This document shows positions 46,043-55,126 of a stretch of DNA of 62,274 nt, in pieces. The notes beneath the pieces were generated by a model. It did no database searches and had not been told where the DNA came from. It saw only the letters and a list, made by a program, of their open reading frames with translations. The stretch's first letter is position 1. Every line of letters begins with the position of its first letter. Where the stretch lies: the NCBI GenBank assembly GCA_947498845.1, contig CANMLX010000027.1, forward strand, positions 1-62,274, read 5' to 3'. The position numbers and the translations under genes were made by a program. Source of the stretch: an uncultured Flavobacteriaceae bacterium. GTDB lineage: Bacteria; Bacteroidota; Bacteroidia; Flavobacteriales; Flavobacteriaceae.

Positions 46043-47908
46043 ATGGCTATTAATACTCAAATACAAATTTACATAGGAGAAACCTCTATTCCTGTATTTA
46101 AAAGTTTAACATTACATCAAGAGATAGATGCGCATCATGATTTTGAGCTTGTGTGTAGAAAGGATGTGTTAGAAAAAACAGAAGAAGCAGTATCTCTTGA
46201 TAGTATTAATTTTCTAGGGGAAGTGTTTCTTTTACAAATAGAGTCTCTTAATGGTTTTTCTAATAATGAGACATTAAAATTCAAAGGTATTGTAACCACT
46301 ATTAATACCACAAAAGGGTTTTATCAAAACACAGGAGATTTAGTGCATATAAAAGGGAAAAGTTCTAGTATCATTACAGATGATGGCCCTCACTATGCTT
46401 CGCATACCAATAAATCCTTATCTCAAATATTAGAGAATACCTTTGCTGGTTATAATTTAGGAAAATTACAATTTCAAGTAACACCTCAAAAAACAGATAG
46501 TATCTATTACAGTGTACAGCAAGAAGAAAGTGCATTCGAATACGCTTCAAGACTGGCTGCACAATACGGAGAATGGTTTTATTACAATGGTACTAAACTT
46601 ATTTTTGGCAAGCCAGAGCATATTGCTCCCATTTCTTTAAAATATGGATACGATCTCTTAGAGTTAAGTACACATCTAGAAGCGATACCCAATAGTTTTA
46701 AATATTTTACAAACGATTACCTTAATGATACGTTTCATGAGGTAAAAACAGAAAGCGTTGCAAGTAACATTAAGGGGGTAAATACCATAGTTGCTAAAAA
46801 GAGTTCGGAGTTGTTTAATAAAGAAACTCAGGTGTTTATTTCTGCTTTTGATGATCCTCAAATGAAATCTAGAATAGATGAACAGGTCTATAAGCAAAAG
46901 AAAACAAACGAAATTAATCAAGTAAAAGTTAAAGGAAAGAGTAGTAATCCTAATATAACAGTTGGAAAAATTATAACTATAGAAGGGGCTTCACTTAACG
47001 GTAATTACAGAATAACTAAGGCAGTACATAATTGTAATGAAAACGGGAGATATGAAAATAATTTTGAAGCTGTAACAGCAGATGTTGAGATTTCTCCCAA
47101 AACATCGTTTAAAGCCTTTCCTAAAAGTAAAGCGCAAACAGCAGTAGTTGTAAATAATAATGACCCTGAAGGATTGGGGCGCGTACAAGTGCAATATCCT
47201 TGGCAAAAGCCAATAGGAGAAACCACACCTTTTATACGATTAAGTAGTACAGCAGCTGGAGCAGGACAGGGCTTTTTTATGGTTCCCGAAATTGGAGATG
47301 AAGTTGTTGTCGATTACGAAGGCGGCAATGCAGAAAGCCCCATAGTACAAGGGAGTTTGTACAATGCGTCTTCTGTTCCCGAAAGTTTTAAAAGTGGTAA
47401 TAACCATTTAAAAGCGATTAAAACAAGAAGTGGCAATCAAGTTACGCTAAATGATGCCGATGGTAGTGTAACTATCGCCGACCCAAGCGGTAATACTATT
47501 GTTATGGGAGGTAATGGAGAAATCACCATTAATGCGCCTAATAAAATTACGTTTTCATCAACAGATATAAATATTGAAGCGAGTAATGATTTAACCGTAA
47601 ATGCTGGTAATAATATAACGTCTTCTGCTGCTAAAGATATTAGTACGAGTGCTGGCACAAATTTAAGTATGGATGCAGGAAGTGATTTAAAAGCTAAAGC
47701 GGGAAGTAAAGCATCTATTAAAGGAGACAAGAGTGTCACTGTATTTGGTAAGAGAGTATCTATAACTGGTTCTGTGATGACTAATATTCAAAGTTCAGCA
47801 GTTGTTACAATAATAACAGCAGGAGTATTAAATCTTACAGGTGCTGCTAGTAACTTAATAAGTGGAGCATTAGTAAAAGTAGTAGGGAAGAAAGTAGATA
47901 TTAATTAA
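46043..47908 (+). CDS. vgrG: VgrG-type spike protein (T6SS/contractile injection tip)
   Basis: VgrG trimers form the tip of the type VI secretion tube. This 621-residue protein has a gp27-like hub (~1-350; VPQ...YYSVQQEESAFEYASRLAAQYGEWFYY), a gp5/OB fold (~365-450; AVVVNNNDPEGLGRVQVQYPWQ, MVPEIGDEVVVDYEGGN), and a C-terminal beta-helix needle (~466-621) with repeats of the type I-x-A-x-x-x-x-x-x-x-A-G. No C-terminal toxin extension follows. It is first of an eight-gene operon ending at 57027. No sheath, baseplate or ClpV genes are in the window. Confidence 0.94.
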   Translation: MAINTQIQIYIGETSIPVFKSLTLHQEIDAHHDFELVCRKDVLEKTEEAVSLDSINFLGEVFLLQIESLNGFSNNETLKFKGIVTTINTTKGFYQNTGDLVHIKGKSSSIITDDGPHYASHTNKSLSQILENTFAGYNLGKLQFQVTPQKTDSIYYSVQQEESAFEYASRLAAQYGEWFYYNGTKLIFGKPEHIAPISLKYGYDLLELSTHLEAIPNSFKYFTNDYLNDTFHEVKTESVASNIKGVNTIVAKKSSELFNKETQVFISAFDDPQMKSRIDEQVYKQKKTNEINQVKVKGKSSNPNITVGKIITIEGASLNGNYRITKAVHNCNENGRYENNFEAVTADVEISPKTSFKAFPKSKAQTAVVVNNNDPEGLGRVQVQYPWQKPIGETTPFIRLSSTAAGAGQGFFMVPEIGDEVVVDYEGGNAESPIVQGSLYNASSVPESFKSGNNHLKAIKTRSGNQVTLNDADGSVTIADPSGNTIVMGGNGEITINAPNKITFSSTDINIEASNDLTVNAGNNITSSAAKDISTSAGTNLSMDAGSDLKAKAGSKASIKGDKSVTVFGKRVSITGSVMTNIQSSAVVTIITAGVLNLTGAASNLISGALVKVVGKKVDIN

Positions 47909-47909
47909 G

Positions 47910-48764
47910 ATGAATACAAAAGCTGTACCTCTTGAATTATATTTATCACAGCAATTAAGCGTAAATACTTACGATTTTTTTTGTACGAAAATCGTTAATA
48001 CTATTGATGAAGAATTTAAGGATCACTATAAGGCAATGGTCCAAAAAGAATTTATCAAAAAAGATAACAATGGATATATGTTTTCTGTGAAAATTCTAAA
48101 TAGAAAACAGAGTAGAACAGAAGAATTGGAGGCGCTTGAAGAAGTTCTTGATTTTCTACAAGAAAAAGTTGTTCTTTATACAGATACTAACGGTGATATA
48201 ATATCTATTATCAATAGAGCTCAAATAAGAGCAGATTGGGAAGATAAAATCTTCGCGTTTAAAAAAAACAATAAAGAACAAATACCCAACATTGAAGAAA
48301 TAATTCATGGTATTACAGAACTTATAAGCGATCCAGGTGCTTTTTTGAATTTTATTAAAAAGTCAGAGATTTTTAGTCTTCTTTTTCCTCCTGTTTTCAA
48401 TATAGATTTACTAAAAATAAAATCAGTTTCTCAAAAAAAGAAACTTCATAATTTTTTTAAACATGTAGATCTGCCTATACAACTAGAAACACAAATAGTA
48501 GCACTTAATGTTCTTACTAATGGCTTGCAAATTAAACGTAACGGAAAATTGGATAATTATGTATTAATGGAAGATGAATTAGCTAAGTTTTTTATGGATA
48601 CGTATGGGATTCATAAATCAAACTTGAGTTATAATGTTAATCTTCTGGAATACTATGATCTAGACCGTTATAACAATATAGATAAAGCAAATGGACTTTT
48701 AAATGTAGAAGTCCCTAATGTTTTTAGTTATAAACAAATCAATAGGCTTATTCAAAAAAAGTAG
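47910..48764 (+). CDS. Unknown protein between VgrG and PAAR-like genes (candidate adaptor)
   Basis: I do not recognise this 284-residue cytoplasmic protein. It is mainly helical and charged, without signal peptide or membrane segment. Visible stretches are LEALEEVLDFLQEKVVLYTD, IEEIIHGITELISDPGAFLNFIKKSEIFSLLFPPVFN and DKANGLLNVEVPNVFSY. Placed one base after vgrG and three before the DUF4280 gene, it occupies the position of effector adaptors or chaperones in T6SS loci. That is an inference from position alone. Confidence 0.8.
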   Translation: MNTKAVPLELYLSQQLSVNTYDFFCTKIVNTIDEEFKDHYKAMVQKEFIKKDNNGYMFSVKILNRKQSRTEELEALEEVLDFLQEKVVLYTDTNGDIISIINRAQIRADWEDKIFAFKKNNKEQIPNIEEIIHGITELISDPGAFLNFIKKSEIFSLLFPPVFNIDLLKIKSVSQKKKLHNFFKHVDLPIQLETQIVALNVLTNGLQIKRNGKLDNYVLMEDELAKFFMDTYGIHKSNLSYNVNLLEYYDLDRYNNIDKANGLLNVEVPNVFSYKQINRLIQKK

Positions 48765-48767
48765 AAT

Positions 48768-50903
48768 ATGGCAAAGAAACCAAATAAACCTGCTGCTAAG
48801 GTTCCAGTTAAGCTATCTGTAAGTGAAACATCAAAAATTGTTTGTACTGGCTGCAATATACCTACGGACTTTATGGCAACTCCCAGTTTTGTATATGTTA
48901 AAGGAAAACCTGTATTAACGCATACCGATATAAAACTTGGATTAAATATTACACCATTTGCAAGTTGTTCATTTAACTTAGCAGGAGGAAGTGCTTGCAT
49001 ATTTACTACAGGAACTTGGGATACTAAAATAGAAGGCGTAACAGCAGTAGGTTTAGAGCCATTAACAGTTGAGGACAAATTAACTTGTGATAAGATGGGT
49101 GGGGAAATCTCTTTTTTCTCTCCTGGTCCAGAACAGCCAACCGTACCAGATAATCCTATAGATGACTTAAAAAATACGATCAATTCAAAAATAAATGAAG
49201 TGACTCAAAAAGTAGCGGCATTTGCGAAAGGCGCAGGAGAAGAACTAGGAGCAGTTGTTGATACAATAAAAAAAGCAGGAGCAATTACTAAAACTCCTGT
49301 AATACAAGGAGGACTTGATGCTGCAGGTGATCTTGTGGATAATATAGATTATCAAAAAGCAAGGCTAGATACTGGAATAGAAAATATTAATGTTAAGATT
49401 GAGAATCTAAAACTTCAACTTAAAGAGTTACTTACAGGGCAAGAGCAGGATTTGCTTAAAGAAAGTGAAGTAAAAACTAGACAAGAGAAAGAAAAAGAAG
49501 CATTAGCTAATAAAAATAAAGAAGAAGTAGAGAAAAATGCAATAGATTTAAATTCTAAAATCTTCACAAATGCTAGTCAAGACACTTTAAATGAGCTTTT
49601 TAGGTTTTTGCAAGATGCTAGTCAAGTTCCAGTAGTTGGCAATCCTAATTCCTTTTTTGTTGAAGAGAAACCTGGAAAGGAGGAAAAACAAAAAAAAGGA
49701 ACAACGACAAAAAAAGAACCAACTAGTCTAGACGATCTTAACATGTTTACACTTCCTCCAATTATTGATGAAATGATTGATATTTCCAGTGATTATACCA
49801 AAAAAGGAAATGATAGTTATGATCTGTATAGTAAAAATATTAAAGCATACAATAAAAAAATAGGTCTTGAAGGAGCAAAAGATAGTAGAGAAGCCCTTAG
49901 ATTATTACATCTTTTAACCGATTTAACAACTAATAGTGGCTCTAAAATAAGTGGAACTTCGAGCAGTATAGTTCCAAGTATTAATCTTCCGAGTCAGGAA
50001 GATATAATTGATCTAGGAAAAGGAGCAGCTGGGATCAAAATAGCAGAAACTAGAATAGAACTTGATGCGTATGCACAAGCAAAAGTAAATGAATTACTAA
50101 AGGAAATAGGATATCTAGAGGCAATACATAAATACAGAGAAGAATCTAAAGAGATTCAAGAAGATATTGACGAGGCAGCAAGAGCTCTAGATCTTGTAGG
50201 TGATTTTGATGCTTTTGTAGATGGAATTATAGCAGAAGAAGCAGGAGAATTTGCAGCAAAGGCAAAAAAAGAGATAACTAAATTTAATAAAAATGTAACA
50301 AATCTTAATACAGGTTTAAATGCTGCTAGTTTTGTAGCTGGCGGTTTTGCCAAGGGAGATGTATTTACACACGTAACACTAGAATCCAGTGATGAATCAG
50401 AAGATGAAGAAGGATTAGGAGATTCTGAATTAGCAGCAGCAAACTTAGATACTTCTGCATTGTTTAGTGATAATAGTGCCATTACAGATGATAAAAATGA
50501 AGAAGCAAAGATTTTAAGAATGTTTGTTATTTGGGATCAAGATTACGAAGAATTTAAGATAGGAGAATTAGTTACTGTAGAAACAATTCCTCCAGATACA
50601 CATGTATGTTTAGTTATCCAGGCAAATAAAAAAGCAGATGGAAAAATTGTTTCTGTAGATTTAGGAGACCGATCTACGCATTATGAATATGTAGGAGGAC
50701 ATGAAGTTACTGTAGTTAGAGGAGGGTTGTTTGAAAATATTATTCTAAATGGAGACAGTCCAGATTTTGAAAAAGGAGGAAAATATGATATTAGTGATCC
50801 AGATTTTGCGATCGAAAATGGAGTGAAACGACAATTGAGTGATACTACAAAAATAAAACTTAAGTCTGTGCTTCCTCCAGAAGAAGAAGAAGACGTTATA
50901 TAG
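48768..50903 (+). CDS. PAAR-like DUF4280 protein with long C-terminal extension
   Basis: PAAR proteins sharpen the VgrG tip and carry effectors. Residues ~13-120 of this 711-residue protein fit the DUF4280 PAAR-like family: VCTGC, FASCSFNLAGGSACIFTTGTW, then LTVEDKLTCDKMGGEISF. A long charged helical region follows (~130-570) with a Lys/Thr-rich patch (~298-320) and an acidic patch near 555-570. The final domain (~580-711; ILRMFVIWDQDYEEFKIGELVTVETIPPDTHVCLVIQ) is beta-rich and ends in an acidic tail. The extension is unknown and could be toxin or carrier. Confidence 0.85.
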   Translation: MAKKPNKPAAKVPVKLSVSETSKIVCTGCNIPTDFMATPSFVYVKGKPVLTHTDIKLGLNITPFASCSFNLAGGSACIFTTGTWDTKIEGVTAVGLEPLTVEDKLTCDKMGGEISFFSPGPEQPTVPDNPIDDLKNTINSKINEVTQKVAAFAKGAGEELGAVVDTIKKAGAITKTPVIQGGLDAAGDLVDNIDYQKARLDTGIENINVKIENLKLQLKELLTGQEQDLLKESEVKTRQEKEKEALANKNKEEVEKNAIDLNSKIFTNASQDTLNELFRFLQDASQVPVVGNPNSFFVEEKPGKEEKQKKGTTTKKEPTSLDDLNMFTLPPIIDEMIDISSDYTKKGNDSYDLYSKNIKAYNKKIGLEGAKDSREALRLLHLLTDLTTNSGSKISGTSSSIVPSINLPSQEDIIDLGKGAAGIKIAETRIELDAYAQAKVNELLKEIGYLEAIHKYREESKEIQEDIDEAARALDLVGDFDAFVDGIIAEEAGEFAAKAKKEITKFNKNVTNLNTGLNAASFVAGGFAKGDVFTHVTLESSDESEDEEGLGDSELAAANLDTSALFSDNSAITDDKNEEAKILRMFVIWDQDYEEFKIGELVTVETIPPDTHVCLVIQANKKADGKIVSVDLGDRSTHYEYVGGHEVTVVRGGLFENIILNGDSPDFEKGGKYDISDPDFAIENGVKRQLSDTTKIKLKSVLPPEEEEDVI

Positions 50904-50913
50904 TAGCATTATT

Positions 50914-52086
50914 ATGGGTACTAAAGTCTCAGATAAAAGTGTAACGATTATTCCTGAAGAGGACTCCGGATTAAAAGGTAACTGTTATTTGCCGAAATGT
51001 ATTGCTATTCCTTTTACTTTAGAGTTTAGACCTCCATTTCCCTATAATGGTAGTTTTTGTATTGACTGGTTAAGAGATAGCTATAAAAATACGTCCTTTG
51101 ATTATAATGCATTGGTTGATGAATATGAAGAGTTAGAGGAATTAACTACACCAGCACGTAAATATTTGATACCATATTTACTAATTAATGTAGGGCAAAC
51201 AATAAGACTGTCTCTAAAAATAAAAATATTCAATTTTGCTCCAAAAAAAGTGACATTTTTTGTTGATAATGAAAATGTTTTAACCTTATCTGAAGCATAT
51301 AAGATTTATCCAGACGAAGATTTTGTTGATGGTGGGGGATTATCTAATTTCCTTAGCGTTACTTGTAATAAAGAGATTATAAAAAATCAATACATTACTG
51401 TAAAAGCAGATGGTGTTCTTGTAGGGAAAATAAAAGTAGTTCCCAATCGAATTATTTCAGGTCCCAAAATTGTTTTTGTGAATGTAAACTTTGATACCAG
51501 TAGTTTTAATACTGGCGAAAAAACATTAGCAACAAGAATTTTTAAGCAGTGTGGAATAAATTTAATTGTAGGAAAAGACGAATTCTCTTTAAACCTATTT
51601 GGTAGTGAAAATAAGTTTCCTCAAAATTTCTTTCACGAAAATGATATTATTAATGCATATTACTATCCAGAAATTCTTGAATTTCTGGATAGTAAATTTA
51701 ATAAATTAACAGGAGCAAGTAAATATGAAGATTTCCAGAAAGTCTATTTTATTAATAAAAAGGCTATGGCAGTAACAACAGGAGGAGATATAAAATCAAA
51801 TGATGTCCTAGGGTTTTCAAAGTTTCCCCCAGAAACAAAAAGACCTTCGGTGGTTATTTTTAAAAGTGGTTTTGGAGGAACAACATTAACTCATGAACTA
51901 CTGCATTCTCTAGGTATTCCGCATAGTTTTGAAACAGATCCTTTAGGGTTTCAATTCCATTCTTTTAAGAGAAATTCTACTACAAACATTATGGATTATT
52001 TAGGGGAAGGAAATTCGGGTAAAAAATTATATCATCTTTGGTATTGGCAAATACGCAAAATAAGAAAAGAGATAAATTCATACTAA
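50914..52086 (+). CDS. Putative metzincin protease effector 1
   Basis: This 390-residue protein has the metzincin zinc site HELLHSLGIPH at residues 327-337 and a Met-turn NIMDY at 358-362, so a zinc protease is likely. The N-terminus (~10-30) has the motif shared with the next three genes (EEDSGLKGNCYLPKC). A module around 37-55 (EFRPPFPYNGSFCIDWLR) is shared with the two other metzincins. A beta-rich middle region (~90-180) follows. No signal peptide. Position behind VgrG and PAAR suggests a secreted effector; the target is unknown. Confidence 0.8.
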   Translation: MGTKVSDKSVTIIPEEDSGLKGNCYLPKCIAIPFTLEFRPPFPYNGSFCIDWLRDSYKNTSFDYNALVDEYEELEELTTPARKYLIPYLLINVGQTIRLSLKIKIFNFAPKKVTFFVDNENVLTLSEAYKIYPDEDFVDGGGLSNFLSVTCNKEIIKNQYITVKADGVLVGKIKVVPNRIISGPKIVFVNVNFDTSSFNTGEKTLATRIFKQCGINLIVGKDEFSLNLFGSENKFPQNFFHENDIINAYYYPEILEFLDSKFNKLTGASKYEDFQKVYFINKKAMAVTTGGDIKSNDVLGFSKFPPETKRPSVVIFKSGFGGTTLTHELLHSLGIPHSFETDPLGFQFHSFKRNSTTNIMDYLGEGNSGKKLYHLWYWQIRKIRKEINSY

Positions 52087-52088
52087 AA

Positions 52089-53636
52089 ATGCTAATAGAC
52101 TCTACATATAGTACTAATGTAACAGCAAAATCTACAGATGATGCTAACCTTTCTGCTAAATGTAGCATCCCCACAGTAGAGGGTAGTACAGCTTTGTTTA
52201 CTATAGGCATGTTCTTTGATGGGACAGGGAATAATAAATTTAATGTAGCAAATATTGATGAAAGAGACGATAGTTATAAAAACGCGATTTCTAACGTAGC
52301 TAAATCTTGGAAGCATTATACGGGAAGTTATAATGGGGAAGATGTAATTAATGATTTTAATTATTATGCAGAAGGAATAGGTACTACAAGGGGAGAAGAT
52401 GATAGTAGTCTAGGCTTTGGGTTTGGTTCTGGAGAAACTGGTATTAAAAAAAGAGTGAAACTCGCGGCGTTTCAAATAGTAGATCCTATTATAGCAAGAA
52501 TAGAAAATCAAGATGTTAAAACAGTAGAAATTACTTTTGATGTTTTTGGTTTTAGTAGAGGTGCCGCTGCGGCTAGACATTTTGTTTATAAAAATTCTAC
52601 TCCTACAAAAAATTATTATAAACCTCCTGTTGAAAACCATGATGGTAGACTTCCTTTGCCAAAACCCATTATAGACTATAATAGCTATGTTGAGGTTTTT
52701 TTAAATGCAAAAATGCAACGGTTTGAACACAACAAAATTGAGGTGAAAATTAGATGGCGTTTTGCAGGATTATACGAAACCGTTTCTTCTTATGGAGAAT
52801 TTAGTACAGATTTTGAAAATGATGTTGAAGAGTTAGGGCTAATGAATTTAGATAAAGTTGAGGGAATTTTTCATATCGTAGCAGGAGATGAGTATAGAGA
52901 AAACTTTTCCATAACTCCCATTGTAAAACCAAACACTTTTGATAAAATAAAACCTTTTAAAATAGGAACTCCTGGTTCAAGTTATTATAGAGAAACTATT
53001 GTTGTACCTGGAGTACATTCTGATATTGGTGGAGGATACCATCTTGTTGATAGTGAAAAAAAACTTATTCTTTATAGAAGTAAAGAATTCTGGGTTAATA
53101 ATACATTAATAAACCCTTCTTTAGAAGAAAGTAAACTAGAATACGATAAGGTTGTACGTATAAAAAATTGGTTTACAAACGAAGGGTGGTTTAAAGATAA
53201 GAAAACAAAATTAACCCATATAGATATTCAAGAAAAGTTATTAGGAGGCAGTAATAATCGACAAAAATTTGTTTATGAATTAATAGCGTCAAGAACAGGT
53301 ATACACAATACATACAGTTATATCCCTTTAAAAATCATGACAGAAAAAGCCATTTTATGTAATGTACCCTTTGATATAACAAATATTGAAAAGGAAAATA
53401 GATTTTCTCATATAGACTTATTAAAAGAAGCTTATGAGTATATAAAAAAAGGACAAAGTTTCCCTTCTAATTTTGATATTAAAGAGCTAAGAAATACTTA
53501 TTTACACTGGTCAGGTAGATATAATGTAGATAGAGTGTTATTAGTTCTATCTATACGACCACATTCACCAAGGCTAAATCCTGAAAATGAAGAAGAATTT
53601 AAAAGACTTGTAATTAAAAATTTACCAACGATTTAA
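52089..53636 (+). CDS. Tle1-like lipase effector (DUF2235 family)
   Basis: This 515-residue protein resembles T6SS phospholipase effectors of the Tle1/DUF2235 type. It has the entry block GMFFDGTGNN (~40-49), the nucleophile GFSRG (Ser ~156) in DVFGFSRGAAAARHF, and the VPGVHSDIGGGY block with the acid/His region. Residues ~11-30 (VTAKSTDDANLSAKCSIP) carry the N-terminal motif shared with the three metzincins. A longer reading from 52038 overlaps the previous gene; ATG at 52089, three bases after that stop, fits the motif register. No immunity gene is evident. Confidence 0.88.
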   Translation: MLIDSTYSTNVTAKSTDDANLSAKCSIPTVEGSTALFTIGMFFDGTGNNKFNVANIDERDDSYKNAISNVAKSWKHYTGSYNGEDVINDFNYYAEGIGTTRGEDDSSLGFGFGSGETGIKKRVKLAAFQIVDPIIARIENQDVKTVEITFDVFGFSRGAAAARHFVYKNSTPTKNYYKPPVENHDGRLPLPKPIIDYNSYVEVFLNAKMQRFEHNKIEVKIRWRFAGLYETVSSYGEFSTDFENDVEELGLMNLDKVEGIFHIVAGDEYRENFSITPIVKPNTFDKIKPFKIGTPGSSYYRETIVVPGVHSDIGGGYHLVDSEKKLILYRSKEFWVNNTLINPSLEESKLEYDKVVRIKNWFTNEGWFKDKKTKLTHIDIQEKLLGGSNNRQKFVYELIASRTGIHNTYSYIPLKIMTEKAILCNVPFDITNIEKENRFSHIDLLKEAYEYIKKGQSFPSNFDIKELRNTYLHWSGRYNVDRVLLVLSIRPHSPRLNPENEEEFKRLVIKNLPTI

Positions 53637-53670
53637 ATCTCACTACCTTTAAAACTAAAATAATACTATT

Positions 53671-55107
53671 GTGAATGAAGAATTTAGAAATGTAGTTGCT
53701 ACTAGTCAAGATGATGCTGAATTATCTGGACATTGCACAATTCCCTCATGTTCTTTAACAGAATTACAAATGAATTTTGAGTTTAGACCGGCTTCTAATT
53801 ATGATGGTAGTTTTGGTTTTGATTGGATGCGAAGCAAAGAACGTGGTGACCCAATGGATTATGGAGAGCTTTTGACTAAAGGGGTTTATGAGTATTTAAA
53901 AGATCGATATGGAAGGCTATTTATTGGTCTACCATGGTCTAATGTTGAATGTTTTATCTCCTGGATGACCATTTCACCTGGCAGTAGAGTTAAATTAAAA
54001 CTTAATCAATATGTAGTTAAAGAAACAACCACAGAAAGCCATGTAGACATTCATATTGGATCTGTAGAGCAAACTGGAGAAGAAATTAGATTAATAGATG
54101 ACTATTTTGAAATAACACCTAATAAGATTAGTTCATCTGAGTTTAAAAAAACAAGAGGTAACAAGCCTAAAAATAATAAAACTATAACGATCAAATGTAT
54201 AAAGCCATTTAATAGCACACAGCAAATTAAGGTATTCCATAAGAAAGTTATAGAAGGATCATCAAATCCAGAACTAATTACATTAGGACAGCTTAATGTT
54301 TTAAGAAATGATCATGTCAAGAAATTAGATAAAGCCGTATTTATTGAAGTAAAAACTAATATCGGTAATGGGAGAAGAACCGGAAGTAGCCTAAATGAAG
54401 AAGATCTTTTAAACAAATATTTAAAACAATTTCATTGTGAAATAAAGGTTGATACCTTTCAGAACAAAGATGGAACTAATTATCTCAATCTTAGCAATGA
54501 TAATGCTTTCAAAGACTTATTCGTCATATCCGCTACAAGAAGAAATGGCTTAAGAAATCAAGTTAGCGAATCTGATGTGTTACTGAGAACAGCAGATTTA
54601 ACGACACCAGAAGATCAATCTACGTACACTGATCAAAGTTTTGGGCCTACTCAACCTTGGTCTAAACTTTATTTAAGCACTTATCTAAATTATGTTATAA
54701 GAGATTATAGTAATTATAAAGATCATTTAAAAATTTTCTTATTAAATGAAGTCATCGTTCGTTTTGATGATAAAAAAAACGAGTATGTGATAGTAGGAGG
54801 CTATAAAGCTGGGGCATATTATGGGCATAAGGATAATAATATAGTCATGTCTAACCAAAGGGGTAAACAAGACATAACTCATGAGGTACTGCATGCTAAA
54901 GGCTTGAGACATACATTTCTTGATTCTCCAGCAACAGATAATGAAGAATTTCTGTTCAAGAAATATAAAACATTTAATATTATGGATTATGAAGATTCAA
55001 TATCAAGCGGTAAAAGATTTTATTCATGGAAAAGTCAATGGGGTATAGTAAATCCAAAATTAAAGGATACTAATCAAAATTCCGATCCATCATATCCCAT
55101 CGTATAA
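53671..55107 (+). CDS. Putative metzincin protease effector 2
   Basis: This 478-residue protein starts at GTG and repeats the plan of the 50914 gene. It has the N-terminal motif SQDDAELSGHCTIPSC (~12-27), the module FRPASNYDGSFGFDWMR (~38-54), a beta-rich middle and a C-terminal zinc site HEVLHAKGLRH (404-414) with Met-turn NIMDY (436-440). These are the HExxHxxGxxH features of metzincins. It is 34 bases after the lipase gene. Cytoplasmic by sequence and presumably loaded on the tip; substrate unknown. Confidence 0.8.
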   Translation: MNEEFRNVVATSQDDAELSGHCTIPSCSLTELQMNFEFRPASNYDGSFGFDWMRSKERGDPMDYGELLTKGVYEYLKDRYGRLFIGLPWSNVECFISWMTISPGSRVKLKLNQYVVKETTTESHVDIHIGSVEQTGEEIRLIDDYFEITPNKISSSEFKKTRGNKPKNNKTITIKCIKPFNSTQQIKVFHKKVIEGSSNPELITLGQLNVLRNDHVKKLDKAVFIEVKTNIGNGRRTGSSLNEEDLLNKYLKQFHCEIKVDTFQNKDGTNYLNLSNDNAFKDLFVISATRRNGLRNQVSESDVLLRTADLTTPEDQSTYTDQSFGPTQPWSKLYLSTYLNYVIRDYSNYKDHLKIFLLNEVIVRFDDKKNEYVIVGGYKAGAYYGHKDNNIVMSNQRGKQDITHEVLHAKGLRHTFLDSPATDNEEFLFKKYKTFNIMDYEDSISSGKRFYSWKSQWGIVNPKLKDTNQNSDPSYPIV

Positions 55108-55126
55108 ATTAATTTAGAGAAAATTA

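Noticed and set aside
47437..47739. 100-residue minus-strand ORF
   Set aside because: Antisense to the repetitive needle of VgrG; its hydrophobic pattern is a by-product of that repeat.
48752..49183. 143-residue minus-strand ORF considered as an antisense immunity gene
   Set aside because: It mirrors the conserved PAAR-like domain codon pattern and has no signal peptide or recognisable motif.
52038..52088. Longer N-terminus for the lipase gene
   Set aside because: It overlaps the previous CDS and adds residues before the conserved N-terminal motif; ATG at 52089 gives the same motif register as the other effectors.
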